Below are positions 19,088 to 27,809 of a stretch of 64,000 bases of DNA, piece by piece; position 1 is the stretch's first letter, and each line of letters begins with the position of its first letter. The DNA is from Verrucomicrobiota bacterium. Its GTDB lineage: Bacteria; Verrucomicrobiota; Verrucomicrobiia; Opitutales; Opitutaceae. The position numbers and the translations under genes were made by a program. The stretch spans positions 4,807 to 68,806 of the forward strand of contig JAEWBF010000099.1 in NCBI GenBank assembly GCA_023391285.1, read 5' to 3'. Below the pieces are notes generated by a model. The model made no database searches. It saw nothing but the letters and a program-made list of their open reading frames with translations, and was not told the origin of the DNA.

Positions 19088-19666
19088 ATGGACGCCTACG
19101 CGCACGCCCGCACCCTCATCGATCAAGCCCACGCCGCCGACCCCAACCGCACGCCCGACGGCCGCCCCGCCGAACTCGTTTACGCCGATCGCATGGAAGC
19201 GTGGGTCGCCCGCGTCGCCGCCGACCCCACCCCGCTCCTCCGCCTGGCCGCGCGTTGCCAGCACCTCGAGCGCTGGTCTGTCCCTCGCGCCACCTTCCCC
19301 GAGGGCAAAGTGGGCTACCTCACCTGGCGCAAATCGCTCTACACGAAACAAGCCGAACGCGCCCGCGCCCTCCTCCTCGAGGCCGGCGTTCCCGAAACCG
19401 AAGCCGCCGAGGTCGCCACGTGGGTCTCGAAATCCGGCCTGAAAACCAACCCCGGCACCCAAGCCCTCGAAGACGCCGCCTGCCTCGTTTTCCTCGAAAA
19501 CGAAATCACCGCCTTCGCCGCGCAACACGCCGAATACCCGCGCGAAAAGTTCGTCGATATCATCCGCAAAACCTGGCGCAAAATGTCCCCGCGCGCCCAA
19601 GACCTCGCCCGCTCCCTCGACCTGCGCCCCGACATCGCCGCCCTCGTCCACGAAGCCATCTCGTAG
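19088..19666 (+). CDS. DUF4202 domain-containing protein
   Basis: 192 residues. It matches the DUF4202 pattern by its conserved stretches: LVYADRMEAWV, LRLAARCQHLERW, TFPEGKVGYLTWRKSLY, and EDAACLVFLENE near residue 137. The E/D and H residues in these stretches suggest a helical, possibly metal-dependent enzyme, but no activity is established. The ATG at 19088 was chosen; the frame is open upstream into the repeat region. Its stop codon TAG lies inside the left arm of an 18-bp inverted repeat. Confidence 0.85.
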   Translation: MDAYAHARTLIDQAHAADPNRTPDGRPAELVYADRMEAWVARVAADPTPLLRLAARCQHLERWSVPRATFPEGKVGYLTWRKSLYTKQAERARALLLEAGVPETEAAEVATWVSKSGLKTNPGTQALEDAACLVFLENEITAFAAQHAEYPREKFVDIIRKTWRKMSPRAQDLARSLDLRPDIAALVHEAIS

Positions 19667-19763
19667 CGGAAAGCGTGAGCGTTTCGTGCCAAGGGTAGGG
19701 CGAGGTGTCCCCGCCGAACCGCACGACGCCCGCACCCAACGAAAAGCTCACGCTTTCCGCTAC
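19663..19763. repeat. Long inverted repeat with nested palindromic element
   Basis: Arms 19663-19680 (GTAGCGGAAAGCGTGAGC) and 19746-19763 are perfect 18-bp reverse complements. Between them lies a second element (about 19694-19720, GGTAGGGCGAGGTG...) that resembles the one at the right window edge. The left arm supplies the TAG stop of DUF4202; the right end abuts the transporter stop at 19782. Confidence 0.75.
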
Positions 19764-19781
19764 CCAGTCATCGCCGGCCCC

Positions 19782-21461
19782 TCACCCCACCGCCGCGCGA
19801 TACAGCAAAAACACCAGCAGCTGCGCCGAAAACACCCGCAGCAGCATCACCAGCGGATACACCGTCGCATACGCGACCGCGGGCACATCGCTCGACGTCG
19901 TCTGCTGCGCAAACGCCAGCGCCGGCGGATCCGTCATGCTCCCCGCCAACAACCCGCACAATTCCGCGTAATTCAGTTTCTTCCACAGCCGCGCGATAAA
20001 CCCGACCAACAGCATCGGGATCGCCGTGATCGCCGCGCCAAACAAAAACCACCGCACCCCGTCTCCGCTCAACAGCACCTCCACGAAGCGTTCGCCCGAC
20101 TTCAACCCCACCGCCGCGAGAAACAACGTAATCCCCACCTCGCGCAGCATGTGATTCGCATTCGTCGGCATGTGCCACACCAGCGGCCCCGTGTTCGCCG
20201 CCCGCGACAACAAAATCGCCACGATCAACGGCCCGCCCGCCAACCCCAGCTTCACCGCCGCCGGCAAGCCCGGAATCGCCAGCGGAATGCTCCCCACGAG
20301 CACCCCCAGCGCGATGCCAAAGAAAAACGGAATCGGCTGCGGCGAATTCAACGCCTTGTTCGAATTTCCCACCACGTCCGCCACCGCATCAATCTGCCGC
20401 TCCTCGCCGACCGCCATCAACACGTCGCCAAACTGCAGGCGAAACGCCGGCGTAGCCGAAAATTCGATACCGTTGCGCGTCACGCGCGTGACCACCACGT
20501 CGTGCTCCGCAAACACTGTCAGCTCGCCGATCTCTTTTCCGAACACATTGCGATGCGTCACGATCAACCGCCGGTTCGTCACCGGTCCGGGCAACGCCTT
20601 CAAATCCACCCCCGCCTCGGCGCCCACCACGATCCGCAATTCCTCCAATCCCTGCTCCGGCCCCACCGCATGCAGAATATCGCCCAACAATAACGTCGTC
20701 TCGGGCCGCGCCACCGACACTTGCCCGCCGCGCGAAACCCGCGACACCACCACGCCCGATCCCGCCAACCCCGGCACTTTCCCCAACGCCCGCCCCACGA
20801 GATTCGCATTCCGCACCTCGAAGTTCCGCGTCGCCGGCTTCGGCGCCGCCGACGCATGCGAGCTCTCCGCCTGCGCCACTTCCGCCGCCACGTCCACGCG
20901 AAACACCCGCCGCACCAGCAGCATCGTCAAAATGATCCCGATAATCCCAAACGGATACGCCACCGCATAAGCCAAACCTTGTATCACCGCCGCGGATTCA
21001 GGCGCCTGCATCTGCGCCAGCGCCTCGTGCGCTGCCGCCAAACTCGGCGTGTTCGTCGTCGCCCCCGAAAGCAATCCCACCCCCGCGGGCAACGGCACAT
21101 AGCCCATCGAAATCCACATCGCCGCGATCGCCGCGCCCAACACCACCACCGACGCCGCGAGGCCGTTCAACACCAACCCCCGCGACCGCAACGCCCCGAA
21201 AAACCCGGGTCCAATCTGCAGCCCCAGCGTGTAAACAAAAAGGATCAGCCCAAACTCCCGCACGAACTCCAGCACGTGCCCATCGATCGAAAATTTCAGA
21301 TATCCGAGAAACAATCCGGCAAACAACACGCCCGCCACGCCGAGGCTCACCCCCCACACGCGAATTTTCCCGAGCGCGGTTCCCAGCGCTCCCGTGACGC
21401 CCAGCAGGATGACGGTGCGCGCGACCGATTCGCGCGTGAAGAGTTCGGTAAGCCAGTCCAT
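19782..21461 (-). CDS. AspT/YidE-type transporter (aspartate:alanine exchanger family)
   Basis: 559 residues. Two membrane halves of about five helices flank two central regulatory RCK/TrkA-C domains (about residues 210-380). The repeated family motif is visible twice: GLQIGPGF...GLLSGATTNTPSLAAA near residue 145 and AELCGLLAGSMTDPPALAFA near residue 515. Family members exchange amino acids or other small anions; some are unassigned putative transporters, so the substrate is open. Start MDWLTELF. It is divergent from the GNAT gene (106 bases). Confidence 0.9.
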   Translation of the reverse strand: MDWLTELFTRESVARTVILLGVTGALGTALGKIRVWGVSLGVAGVLFAGLFLGYLKFSIDGHVLEFVREFGLILFVYTLGLQIGPGFFGALRSRGLVLNGLAASVVVLGAAIAAMWISMGYVPLPAGVGLLSGATTNTPSLAAAHEALAQMQAPESAAVIQGLAYAVAYPFGIIGIILTMLLVRRVFRVDVAAEVAQAESSHASAAPKPATRNFEVRNANLVGRALGKVPGLAGSGVVVSRVSRGGQVSVARPETTLLLGDILHAVGPEQGLEELRIVVGAEAGVDLKALPGPVTNRRLIVTHRNVFGKEIGELTVFAEHDVVVTRVTRNGIEFSATPAFRLQFGDVLMAVGEERQIDAVADVVGNSNKALNSPQPIPFFFGIALGVLVGSIPLAIPGLPAAVKLGLAGGPLIVAILLSRAANTGPLVWHMPTNANHMLREVGITLFLAAVGLKSGERFVEVLLSGDGVRWFLFGAAITAIPMLLVGFIARLWKKLNYAELCGLLAGSMTDPPALAFAQQTTSSDVPAVAYATVYPLVMLLRVFSAQLLVFLLYRAAVG

Positions 21462-21567
21462 GGAAACAAAAGAGTCTAGTGGACGCCGGATTATCAGCGC
21501 CGCAACTCTTGCACTTTGCTCGGCATTAACGAGTCATCAACGCCCAACGCGCCCCCACCCGCCACCC

Positions 21568-22128
21568 ATGAGCACCGCCGCCGAAATCCTGCGCCCCCCG
21601 GCACGATTCGAAACCGCGCGCCTGCTCGCCCGCCCGCCCCGCGAGGACGACGCGCCCGCCGTGTTCGCCGCCTACGCCAGCGATCCCGAAGCCACCCGCT
21701 ATCTCGCGTGGAAACCCTACACCGACCTCGCCCCGCTCGCCGTATTTCTCCGCGAGCGCGCCCGCGCCTGGGAAACCGGCTCCGACATCCACTACCCTTA
21801 TCTGCTCCACCATCGCGACACCGGCGAACTGATCGGTTCGATCGGCGTATTCGTGGAACCGCCCAAAGCCATGTTCGGCTACGTCATCGCCCGGCCGCAT
21901 TGGGGAAACGGATACGCCGCCGAGGCGCTGACGTTTCTCGTCGATTGGGCCATCGCCCAACCGCAACTCCGCCGCGCGTGGGCTTACTGCGCCGCCGAAA
22001 ACACCGCCTCCACTCGCGTCATGGAAAAAGCCGGACTCCAGCGCGAGGGCGTCCTCCGCCGCTGGCAGGTCTTCCCCAACCTCGGCCGCGAACCGCGCGA
22101 CTGTATCTTCTACGCAAAGGTGAAGTAG
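21568..22128 (+). CDS. GNAT-family N-acetyltransferase (RimJ/RimL-like)
   Basis: 186 residues. The first strand (RFETARLLARPPREDDAPAVFAAY) and the acetyl-CoA-binding helix turn (IARPHWGNGYAAEAL) followed by 'ENTASTRVMEKAGLQREG' are typical of the Acetyltransf_3/RimJ-like branch that acetylates protein N-termini, antibiotics or small amines. The ATG at 21568 is used because the upstream in-frame sequence (from 21394) is antisense to the transporter gene. The next gene starts 42 bases downstream in the same direction. Confidence 0.87.
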   Translation: MSTAAEILRPPARFETARLLARPPREDDAPAVFAAYASDPEATRYLAWKPYTDLAPLAVFLRERARAWETGSDIHYPYLLHHRDTGELIGSIGVFVEPPKAMFGYVIARPHWGNGYAAEALTFLVDWAIAQPQLRRAWAYCAAENTASTRVMEKAGLQREGVLRRWQVFPNLGREPRDCIFYAKVK

Positions 22129-22170
22129 CCCGAAGCCTCAGCCCGCACCTTCTCCTTCGCGCTCAACCCC

Positions 22171-23448
22171 ATGACCCTTTCTTCGCCCGCTTCGCCGCAT
22201 CCTTGGCGCTGGATCCCCACGCTCTATTTCGCGCAAGGTATCCCCTACGTCGCCGCGATGACGCTCTCGGTGGTGCTCTACAAGAACCTGGAAATCTCCA
22301 ACACCGACATCGCGCTCTACACCAGTTGGCTCTACCTGCCGTGGGTCATCAAACCGTTGTGGTCCCCGCTCGTTGAACTCTACCGCACGAAACGTTTCTG
22401 GATCGTCGGCCTGCAATTCGTTCTCGGGATCGCGCTCGCCCTCGTCGCGTTCCTGCTGCCCGGTCCGTTCTTCTTCCAAGCCACCCTCGCGATCTTCTGG
22501 CTCATCGCTTTCAGCTCCGCCACGCACGACATCGCCGCCGACGGTTTCTACCTGCTCGCGCTGCCCACGCATCAGCAAGCCGCCTTCGTCGGCGTGCGCA
22601 GCACCTTCTACCGGCTCGCCATGATCTCCGGCCAGGGCGGGCTCGTCTGGCTCGCGGGATTACTCCACAAAAAAACCGGCAACGTCATCCACGCGTGGAT
22701 GTGGGTGTTCGGCCTCGCCTCCGCCTTTTTCCTCATCGTCGCTGCCTATCACGCCTGGTCACTGCCTCGACCGCCCAACGACGTCGCGCAGAAACACCCC
22801 TCTCACTTCGCCGCCGGTTATTTCGCCGTCTTCGCCGCATTCTTCCGAAAAAAAGGCATCATCGCCGGTCTCGCTTTTCTGCTGCTCTACCGTTTCGCCG
22901 AGGCGCAACTCCTGAAACTCGTCGTCCCGTTTCTGCTCGATGGACGCGAAAGCGGCGGACTCGGGCTCAGCACGCAACAGGTCGGCCTTCTCTACGGCAC
23001 GATCGGGGTCATCGCCCTGACGCTCGGCGGCATCCTCGGCGGACTCGCCATCGCCCGCTTCGGTCTGCGCCGCATGCTCTGGCCGATGGCCGCGCTCATC
23101 TCCGTGCCGAACGCTGTATTCGTTTTTCTAGCACTGGGTCAGCCCGCGAGCGCCCCAATCGTCGCCGCCGCCCTCGCCGCGGAACAGTTCGGCTACGGCT
23201 TCGGCTTCACCGCCTACATGCTCTACATGATGCTCCTCGCCGAAGGCCCGCATCGCACCGCGCACTACGCCCTCTGCACCGGCTTCATGGCCCTCGGAAT
23301 GATGCTGCCCGGCATGGCCGCAGGTTGGCTCCAAGAACAACTCGGTTACTTGAATTTCTTCATCTGGATCTGCGTCGCCACAATTCCCACCTTCGCTGCG
23401 ACGGCCTTGATCAAAGTCGACCCCGCGTATGGGCGGAAATCCCAGTAG
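22171..23448 (+). CDS. AmpG-like MFS permease
   Basis: 425 residues with 12 predicted membrane helices. The opening (WIPTLYFAQGIPYVAAMTLSVVLYKNL), the segment TSWLYLPWVIKPLWSPLVE and the SSATHDIAADGFYL stretch in helix 4 are those of the AmpG/SLC33-like branch of the major facilitator superfamily. AmpG imports anhydro-muropeptides for cell-wall recycling. The amidase gene directly downstream on the opposite strand fits such a role, but the exact substrate is inference. The stop TAG is the start of a GTAGGTCGG-type repeat. Confidence 0.87.
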   Translation: MTLSSPASPHPWRWIPTLYFAQGIPYVAAMTLSVVLYKNLEISNTDIALYTSWLYLPWVIKPLWSPLVELYRTKRFWIVGLQFVLGIALALVAFLLPGPFFFQATLAIFWLIAFSSATHDIAADGFYLLALPTHQQAAFVGVRSTFYRLAMISGQGGLVWLAGLLHKKTGNVIHAWMWVFGLASAFFLIVAAYHAWSLPRPPNDVAQKHPSHFAAGYFAVFAAFFRKKGIIAGLAFLLLYRFAEAQLLKLVVPFLLDGRESGGLGLSTQQVGLLYGTIGVIALTLGGILGGLAIARFGLRRMLWPMAALISVPNAVFVFLALGQPASAPIVAAALAAEQFGYGFGFTAYMLYMMLLAEGPHRTAHYALCTGFMALGMMLPGMAAGWLQEQLGYLNFFIWICVATIPTFAATALIKVDPAYGRKSQ

Positions 23449-23478
23449 GTCGGTCTCGTCGCGTTACCTCGCAACCAC

Positions 23479-23499
23479 GTGGCGCGGCAAGCGCGCCAC
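23479..23499. repeat. Palindromic element / bidirectional terminator
   Basis: GTGGCGCG-gcaag-CGCGCCAC, 8-bp perfect stem between the convergent permease and amidase genes. Read on the minus strand the element begins TAGGTGGCGCG, so the amidase stop codon is its first triplet. Confidence 0.6.
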
Positions 23500-24480
23500 C
23501 TACCTCGTCGTCATCAACCGCCGCACGTCCTCGATAAACCGCTTCCACTGAAACGCCGGCCCGGGATCCACTTTGTTTTCCTGTATGTGATAGTGCCCCA
23601 AAATCCCGCGATACCGCTCGAGCTCCTTCTCCGGCAGCTTGCGCATCAGCGGTTCGCCTTCCGCATCGCGCGGGACGTCACCGCGCAACCGCGGAAAGAT
23701 CTCCACCAGCGCCGCCGTTAGCTTCACCAGCGCCGCGTATTGCTCGGGCGTCAGATCGTATTGCACCAAGTTTTGTCCGTGAACGGTCCCACTCACTCGT
23801 TCCGCCTGCGCGGGCCGACCGACAAAATTTGGCGTGAGAATCCCGGTATTCTTGATCCCCGCCGGCACGTTCAACACCACTGGCCCCGTCGCTCCGTCTT
23901 CTCGCCGATACCATCGCTCGAGCGGCTGCGCCGCATTCGGCGGATACGCGCCGATGTTCGCGATCTCGATGCCGATCGACCGATCGTTCGACGTCGTCGC
24001 GTGCAACGCCCGCTCTTGCAAATCGATCGTCTGATAAATCGTCCCATCCACATCGAGAAGGAAGTGCACGCTCAATCCGCGCGCGTGCAGCACCTCGAAA
24101 CAGATCTTGCTCAATCCGCACACGTCGTAATGCAGCACGAACTGATCAACGACTTTCCCGAGCCGCCGCACCGTCCATGCCGGCGTCTCATCGCGCGGAC
24201 GCTTCGCAGCGCGCAACGACGTCGGTCGCGGCACCATCCGCCGGCCTTCGGGGTAACCATTGTAACCACCCGGCTCCTGCCACGTGACCACCCGCGTGCC
24301 CGTGTGAAACCGCTGCCCCGCCACGATGATCTCGTCGCCCGCGATCGCCCGCGGCGAATACGATCGGCAACCCGCTCCCAGCAGCGACAGCCCACCTATC
24401 ACCGCCCACAACCAACCTTGTTTCCAGAACAGCGACCTCACCCACCCCTTCTCCCACGCCGCTCTACTCGCCGCCAGCAA
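23500..24480 (-). CDS. N-acetylmuramoyl-L-alanine amidase (Amidase_2)
   Basis: 326 residues. A lipoprotein-like or membrane-anchored N-terminus (hydrophobic LWAVIGGLSLLGAGC, possible lipobox LGAGC) is followed by a zinc amidase domain of the AmpD/PGRP fold: zinc ligands are likely His in VLHYDVCG, His in RALHATTSN and His in GHYHIQENKVDPGP, the last phrase being the typical HxxxxKxDPG motif. It would cleave the bond between muramic acid and the stem peptide, presumably in the periplasm given the signal. It lies convergent to the AmpG-like permease, suggesting peptidoglycan recycling. Confidence 0.9.
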   Translation of the reverse strand: MLAASRAAWEKGWVRSLFWKQGWLWAVIGGLSLLGAGCRSYSPRAIAGDEIIVAGQRFHTGTRVVTWQEPGGYNGYPEGRRMVPRPTSLRAAKRPRDETPAWTVRRLGKVVDQFVLHYDVCGLSKICFEVLHARGLSVHFLLDVDGTIYQTIDLQERALHATTSNDRSIGIEIANIGAYPPNAAQPLERWYRREDGATGPVVLNVPAGIKNTGILTPNFVGRPAQAERVSGTVHGQNLVQYDLTPEQYAALVKLTAALVEIFPRLRGDVPRDAEGEPLMRKLPEKELERYRGILGHYHIQENKVDPGPAFQWKRFIEDVRRLMTTR

Positions 24481-24534
24481 TTGCTGTTTGAAGTTTGAAC
24501 CTTCCCTGGATCTTGGCGCTTGGTCCTTGGATCT
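24481..24534. repeat. Degenerate heptamer repeat
   Basis: Contains TTGGCGC TTGGTCC TTGGATC units with a 7-base period, like the right arm of the element between nuoB and nuoC. It fills the whole gap between the amidase start and the response-regulator stop. Confidence 0.4.
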
Positions 24535-25899
24535 TTACTTCAGCCCCATCTTCTTCCGCTTCCGATAAAGCGTGGCCTGATCGATGCCCAAAATCTCCGC
24601 CGCCTCGTTCATGCTCGAGGTCACGTCGAGCACCCGTTTGATGTGCTGCTCCTCCAACGCCTGCAACGTCACCATCGCTCCGGTTTGCAGGGGCGCATCG
24701 CCGATCGCTCCCGGATGACCGCCCCCTTGGCGAATCTCGATCGGCAAATCGCTGAGTCCGATCAGATGCTCCGGCGCCAAAATCACCGCGCGTTCGATCG
24801 TATTGCGCAACTCGCGCAAATTCCCCGGCCAGTTGTAGCGACGAATGCATTCCGCCGCTTCGTCCGTGAAGCCTTCCACCTTCCGCCCAAACTGCACCGC
24901 GCAGTGCTTCACGTAATGCTCCGCAAACCGCAGCACATCCTTCGGTCGCGCGCGCAACGGCGGCATCTCCACCGTGATCACGTTCAGCCGATAATAAAGA
25001 TCCTCGCGAAACGCACCCTCGGCCACGCGCTTCTTCAAATCACGATTCGTCGCCGCCACGATCCGCACGTCGCTGCGACGCGTCACCGTCTCGCCGAGCC
25101 GCTCATATTCTTTCTCCTGCAACAACCGCAGCAGCTTCGGCTGAATCTCCAGCGGCAAATCGCCGATCTCATCGAGAAACAAGGTGCCGCCTTCCGCCGC
25201 CTTCACCTTGCCCCAATGATCGCGCATCGCCCCGGTAAACGAGCCGCGCACATGCCCGAAGAGCTGGCTTTCCAACAACTCCTTCGACAACGCCGGGCAG
25301 CTCACGGTCACGAAAGGCCGGTCGGCGATATGACTCTGCGCATGCAGCGCGCGCGCCGCCACGCTCTTCCCCGTGCCGCTTTCGCCCAAAATCAAAACCG
25401 ACGCCGTGCTCTTCGCCGCGCGGTGCAACACATCCATCACCGCGCGCATCACCGGCGTTTCAAAATCGATCAGCGGATCGGGGCTCTGCGACTGCACCTC
25501 CTTCACCTGCTCCTCGAGCCGCTCGATCTTCTGCCCCATTTCATTGATCCGACGCAGACGCGCCAGCACCGCATGAAACTGATCGCGCGTGAAGGGCTTT
25601 TCCAGGAAGTCGACCGCGCCATGGTGCAGCGCCTGCACCGCCGTCTTCACCGTGCCCTGCGCCGAAAACATCACCACCGGCAAATTCGGCCGAAGCTTGA
25701 TCAACTGCGGCAGCAACTGCAGCCCGTTCTGCCGGCCGAGGTGCAAGTCGAGCAACACCGCATCGAACTTGTCTTCCTTCACCCGCTCGATCGCCACGTC
25801 TCCATTCGACGCGCTCGTCGCAAAATGCCCCTCCTCTTCGATCAGCAGGCAGGTCGCCTCGCGGAAAATCTGATCATCATCAACGACGAGGAAGTCCAT
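24535..25899 (-). CDS. Sigma-54-dependent response regulator (NtrC family)
   Basis: 454 residues: receiver (1-115; acidic DDD at 7-9, phospho-Asp51, Lys101), AAA+ sigma-54 interaction domain (about 142-370; Walker A GESGTGKS at 172-179, Walker B TLFLDEIGDL, R-finger region) and a C-terminal Fis-type HTH (ILGIDQATLYRKRKKMGLK). It activates sigma-54 promoters after phosphorylation. The sigma-54 contact loop reads GHVRGSFTGA (215-224) where the consensus is GHERGAFTGA: two substitutions. The kinase is presumably the hybrid protein encoded 6 bases upstream on the same strand. Confidence 0.95.
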   Translation of the reverse strand: MDFLVVDDDQIFREATCLLIEEEGHFATSASNGDVAIERVKEDKFDAVLLDLHLGRQNGLQLLPQLIKLRPNLPVVMFSAQGTVKTAVQALHHGAVDFLEKPFTRDQFHAVLARLRRINEMGQKIERLEEQVKEVQSQSPDPLIDFETPVMRAVMDVLHRAAKSTASVLILGESGTGKSVAARALHAQSHIADRPFVTVSCPALSKELLESQLFGHVRGSFTGAMRDHWGKVKAAEGGTLFLDEIGDLPLEIQPKLLRLLQEKEYERLGETVTRRSDVRIVAATNRDLKKRVAEGAFREDLYYRLNVITVEMPPLRARPKDVLRFAEHYVKHCAVQFGRKVEGFTDEAAECIRRYNWPGNLRELRNTIERAVILAPEHLIGLSDLPIEIRQGGGHPGAIGDAPLQTGAMVTLQALEEQHIKRVLDVTSSMNEAAEILGIDQATLYRKRKKMGLK

Positions 25900-25905
25900 G
25901 GCGCA

Positions 25906-27018
25906 TCAGCTCGTGCCGTTCGCACGCGCGAAGTTGAGGATGAACGTCGCTCCCTGGCCGGCCACGCTTTCGAGGTTCAATTCCCCGCGCATGTCCTGCA
26001 CCAACTTCTTCACAATACTCAAACCCAAGCCCGTTGACGGCTCTCCCCCCGTCGGCCGCGCACTCAGCCGGCGATAACGACGAAAGATCTGCTGCTTGTC
26101 GTTTTCCGTGAACCCCGGCCCTTCGTCGATCACGCGACATTCGCCGCGATCATTCGCCGCTTCGCCCACCACCAAGCGCACGCTTTTGCCCGGCGGAGAA
26201 AACTTCAACGCATTCGAAACCAAATTATCCAACACCTGCTCGAGCGCCGCGCGATCCGCATCCACGAGCACGCCTTCCGCCACCTGCTCGAGCGCGAGCT
26301 GGATGTCCTTGCGGCTCGCATGCTCCGCATGCCGCTGCACCACCGCGCTCGCCACATCATGCAGATAAACCGGCTGAAACTTCATCGGCCGCCCGTGATC
26401 GACTTCCGAGTTCGCCAGAAACTCCTTCACAAACGAAAGCATCTGATCCGTCGCCCGCAGGATGTTTGTCGCCATCCGCTGAAAGCGCGTGTCGTTGATC
26501 GACTTCGCCTTCTCGTGCAACAGCTGCACGCTCATCAGCATCCCGCCCAAGTGATTCTTCAAGTCGTGCGCGAGAATGCCGAGCAGCTCGTCCTTGTCCT
26601 CCGCCAGCTGCCGCAACCGATCCCGCGCCGTCTTCAACGCCAGATGGGTGCGCACACGCGACAACAGCTCGGCCGCATTGAAAGGCTTCGTCACATAATC
26701 CACGCCGCCACTTTCAAGCGCGCGCACGATCAGCGATTTGTCGTCAGCCGCCGACAGAAAGATGATCGGAATATCGATCCAAGCCACATTGGCCCGAATG
26801 CGTCGGCACACTTCGAAACCGTCCAGTCCTGGCATCAACACATCGAGCAGAATCAAATCGACCTGCCGCTCTTCGAGACGGCGCAACGCTTGTTCGCCAT
26901 CGAGTGCCGGCACGATCTCGAAGCCCAGATGCCCGAGCATGTCGCCAAGCACACGAAGATTGGTCTCCTGGTCGTCGACGACCAAGATGCGAGCGGTGGA
27001 CAATTCGCGGTGAGGCAC
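25906..27018 (-). CDS. Response-regulator/histidine-kinase hybrid
   Basis: 370 residues with an N-terminal receiver (VVDDQETN; phospho-Asp59 in LILLDVLMPGLDG; Lys112), a dimerisation/phosphoacceptor helix with H-box GILAHDLKNHLGG (His151), and a HATPase with N box (LDNLVSNALKFS), G1 (DEGPGFT) and G2 (STGLGLSIVKKL). There is no membrane segment or other sensor, so its input is likely phosphotransfer to its own receiver. It is translationally close to the NtrC-type regulator (6-base gap), which is its likely partner. Confidence 0.95.
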   Translation of the reverse strand: MPHRELSTARILVVDDQETNLRVLGDMLGHLGFEIVPALDGEQALRRLEERQVDLILLDVLMPGLDGFEVCRRIRANVAWIDIPIIFLSAADDKSLIVRALESGGVDYVTKPFNAAELLSRVRTHLALKTARDRLRQLAEDKDELLGILAHDLKNHLGGMLMSVQLLHEKAKSINDTRFQRMATNILRATDQMLSFVKEFLANSEVDHGRPMKFQPVYLHDVASAVVQRHAEHASRKDIQLALEQVAEGVLVDADRAALEQVLDNLVSNALKFSPPGKSVRLVVGEAANDRGECRVIDEGPGFTENDKQQIFRRYRRLSARPTGGEPSTGLGLSIVKKLVQDMRGELNLESVAGQGATFILNFARANGTS

Positions 27019-27301
27019 GGTTAGAAGCAGAAAGAAGAGACCGATGTTGCGAAAACCTCGCGCGCGTTGCGGAGAGAATAACCGGGTAACTCAGCCGACT
27101 CTGACGCTTGATCGTGCAACACGCAAAGAGGGTAAGTCATGGGGCACAGGCCCGACCCCGACCGCGTCAACTTGTTCATCATTCCGCGTGCAAAATGCGA
27201 AATCCTGCCGAATAGCAAAGTTTATGCGCACGATATCGTAGCGGAACGCCGCCTGCCCCCGACCCGCCGGGTCAGCATTTCGATCCCGCCTGTCCGAAAA
27301 C
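27019..27301. other. Intergenic stretch, no gene seen
   Basis: Nearly 300 bases upstream of the hybrid kinase and downstream of the helical-bundle protein. Lower in GC than its surroundings. Short open frames here have no family resemblance and no ribosome sites. Presumed promoter region of the two-component pair. Confidence 0.4.
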
Positions 27302-27327
27302 CAGATGCGGCGCCCTTACCGCATCTG
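27302..27327 (-). terminator. Hairpin with the stop codon in its loop
   Basis: CAGATGCGG and CCGCATCTG are perfect 9-bp arms around an 8-base loop that contains the TAA stop of the helical-bundle gene (27316-27318). On the minus strand the stem is followed by GTTTTCGG. Probably an intrinsic terminator that overlaps the end of the gene. Confidence 0.55.
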
Positions 27328-27786
27328 CAAAGGATCGATCATCCAAAGCTGCTTCTCCACCGCGCGCATCGACCCATAAAGCACGTTCGCCGTAGCGGAG
27401 TCCGTCGCACGCTGCGCCTCGCGAAACGCCCGCACCAACGCCCGACCGGAATTTCGGCACGCCTTGATGCACATTTTGAGCGAACGCTTGGAAGCCTGTT
27501 TCAGCGCCCGCGCGTTCGAACCCGCGGCGAGCGAGGACCGCACCACAAACGGCGCCCGCGAATCCACTCGTTCAGGGCACGCGCAGTCCAACTCAGCCAG
27601 CCTGCGCACAATTCCGCCCCGCGCTTCCGTCAAAAGCGAAAGCAGCTTTTCGGTGTGATCGCGGTGCGGCGTGCCCGCCGCGAGATCGGCGCGCAACGAG
27701 TCCTCCCACGCACCGAGCTGATCGTGCGCTGCAAACAATTGCCGGATCACCCGATCCTGACGACGTCCAGAGAAACGCGAACTCAC
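27316..27786 (-). CDS. Helical-bundle protein, ferritin-like (DUF2383/Dps-like) candidate
   Basis: 156 residues from a GTG at 27786, preceded by GAGAAGAG about 9 bases upstream; the longer frame to 27933 only reads the upstream gene out of phase. The sequence is all-helical. Its C-terminal helix (DSATANVLYGSMRAVEKQLWMID) resembles the last helix of Dps/ferritin-like proteins, and the middle contains paired cysteines (LDCACP) and KMCIKACR. Canonical metal ligands were not identified. It follows the stress-protein-like gene by 23 bases in the same direction, so the two form a unit. Assignment is tentative. Confidence 0.55.
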   Translation of the reverse strand: MSSRFSGRRQDRVIRQLFAAHDQLGAWEDSLRADLAAGTPHRDHTEKLLSLLTEARGGIVRRLAELDCACPERVDSRAPFVVRSSLAAGSNARALKQASKRSLKMCIKACRNSGRALVRAFREAQRATDSATANVLYGSMRAVEKQLWMIDPLQMR

Positions 27787-27809
27787 GCCACAACTCTTCT
27801 CGGACGCGT

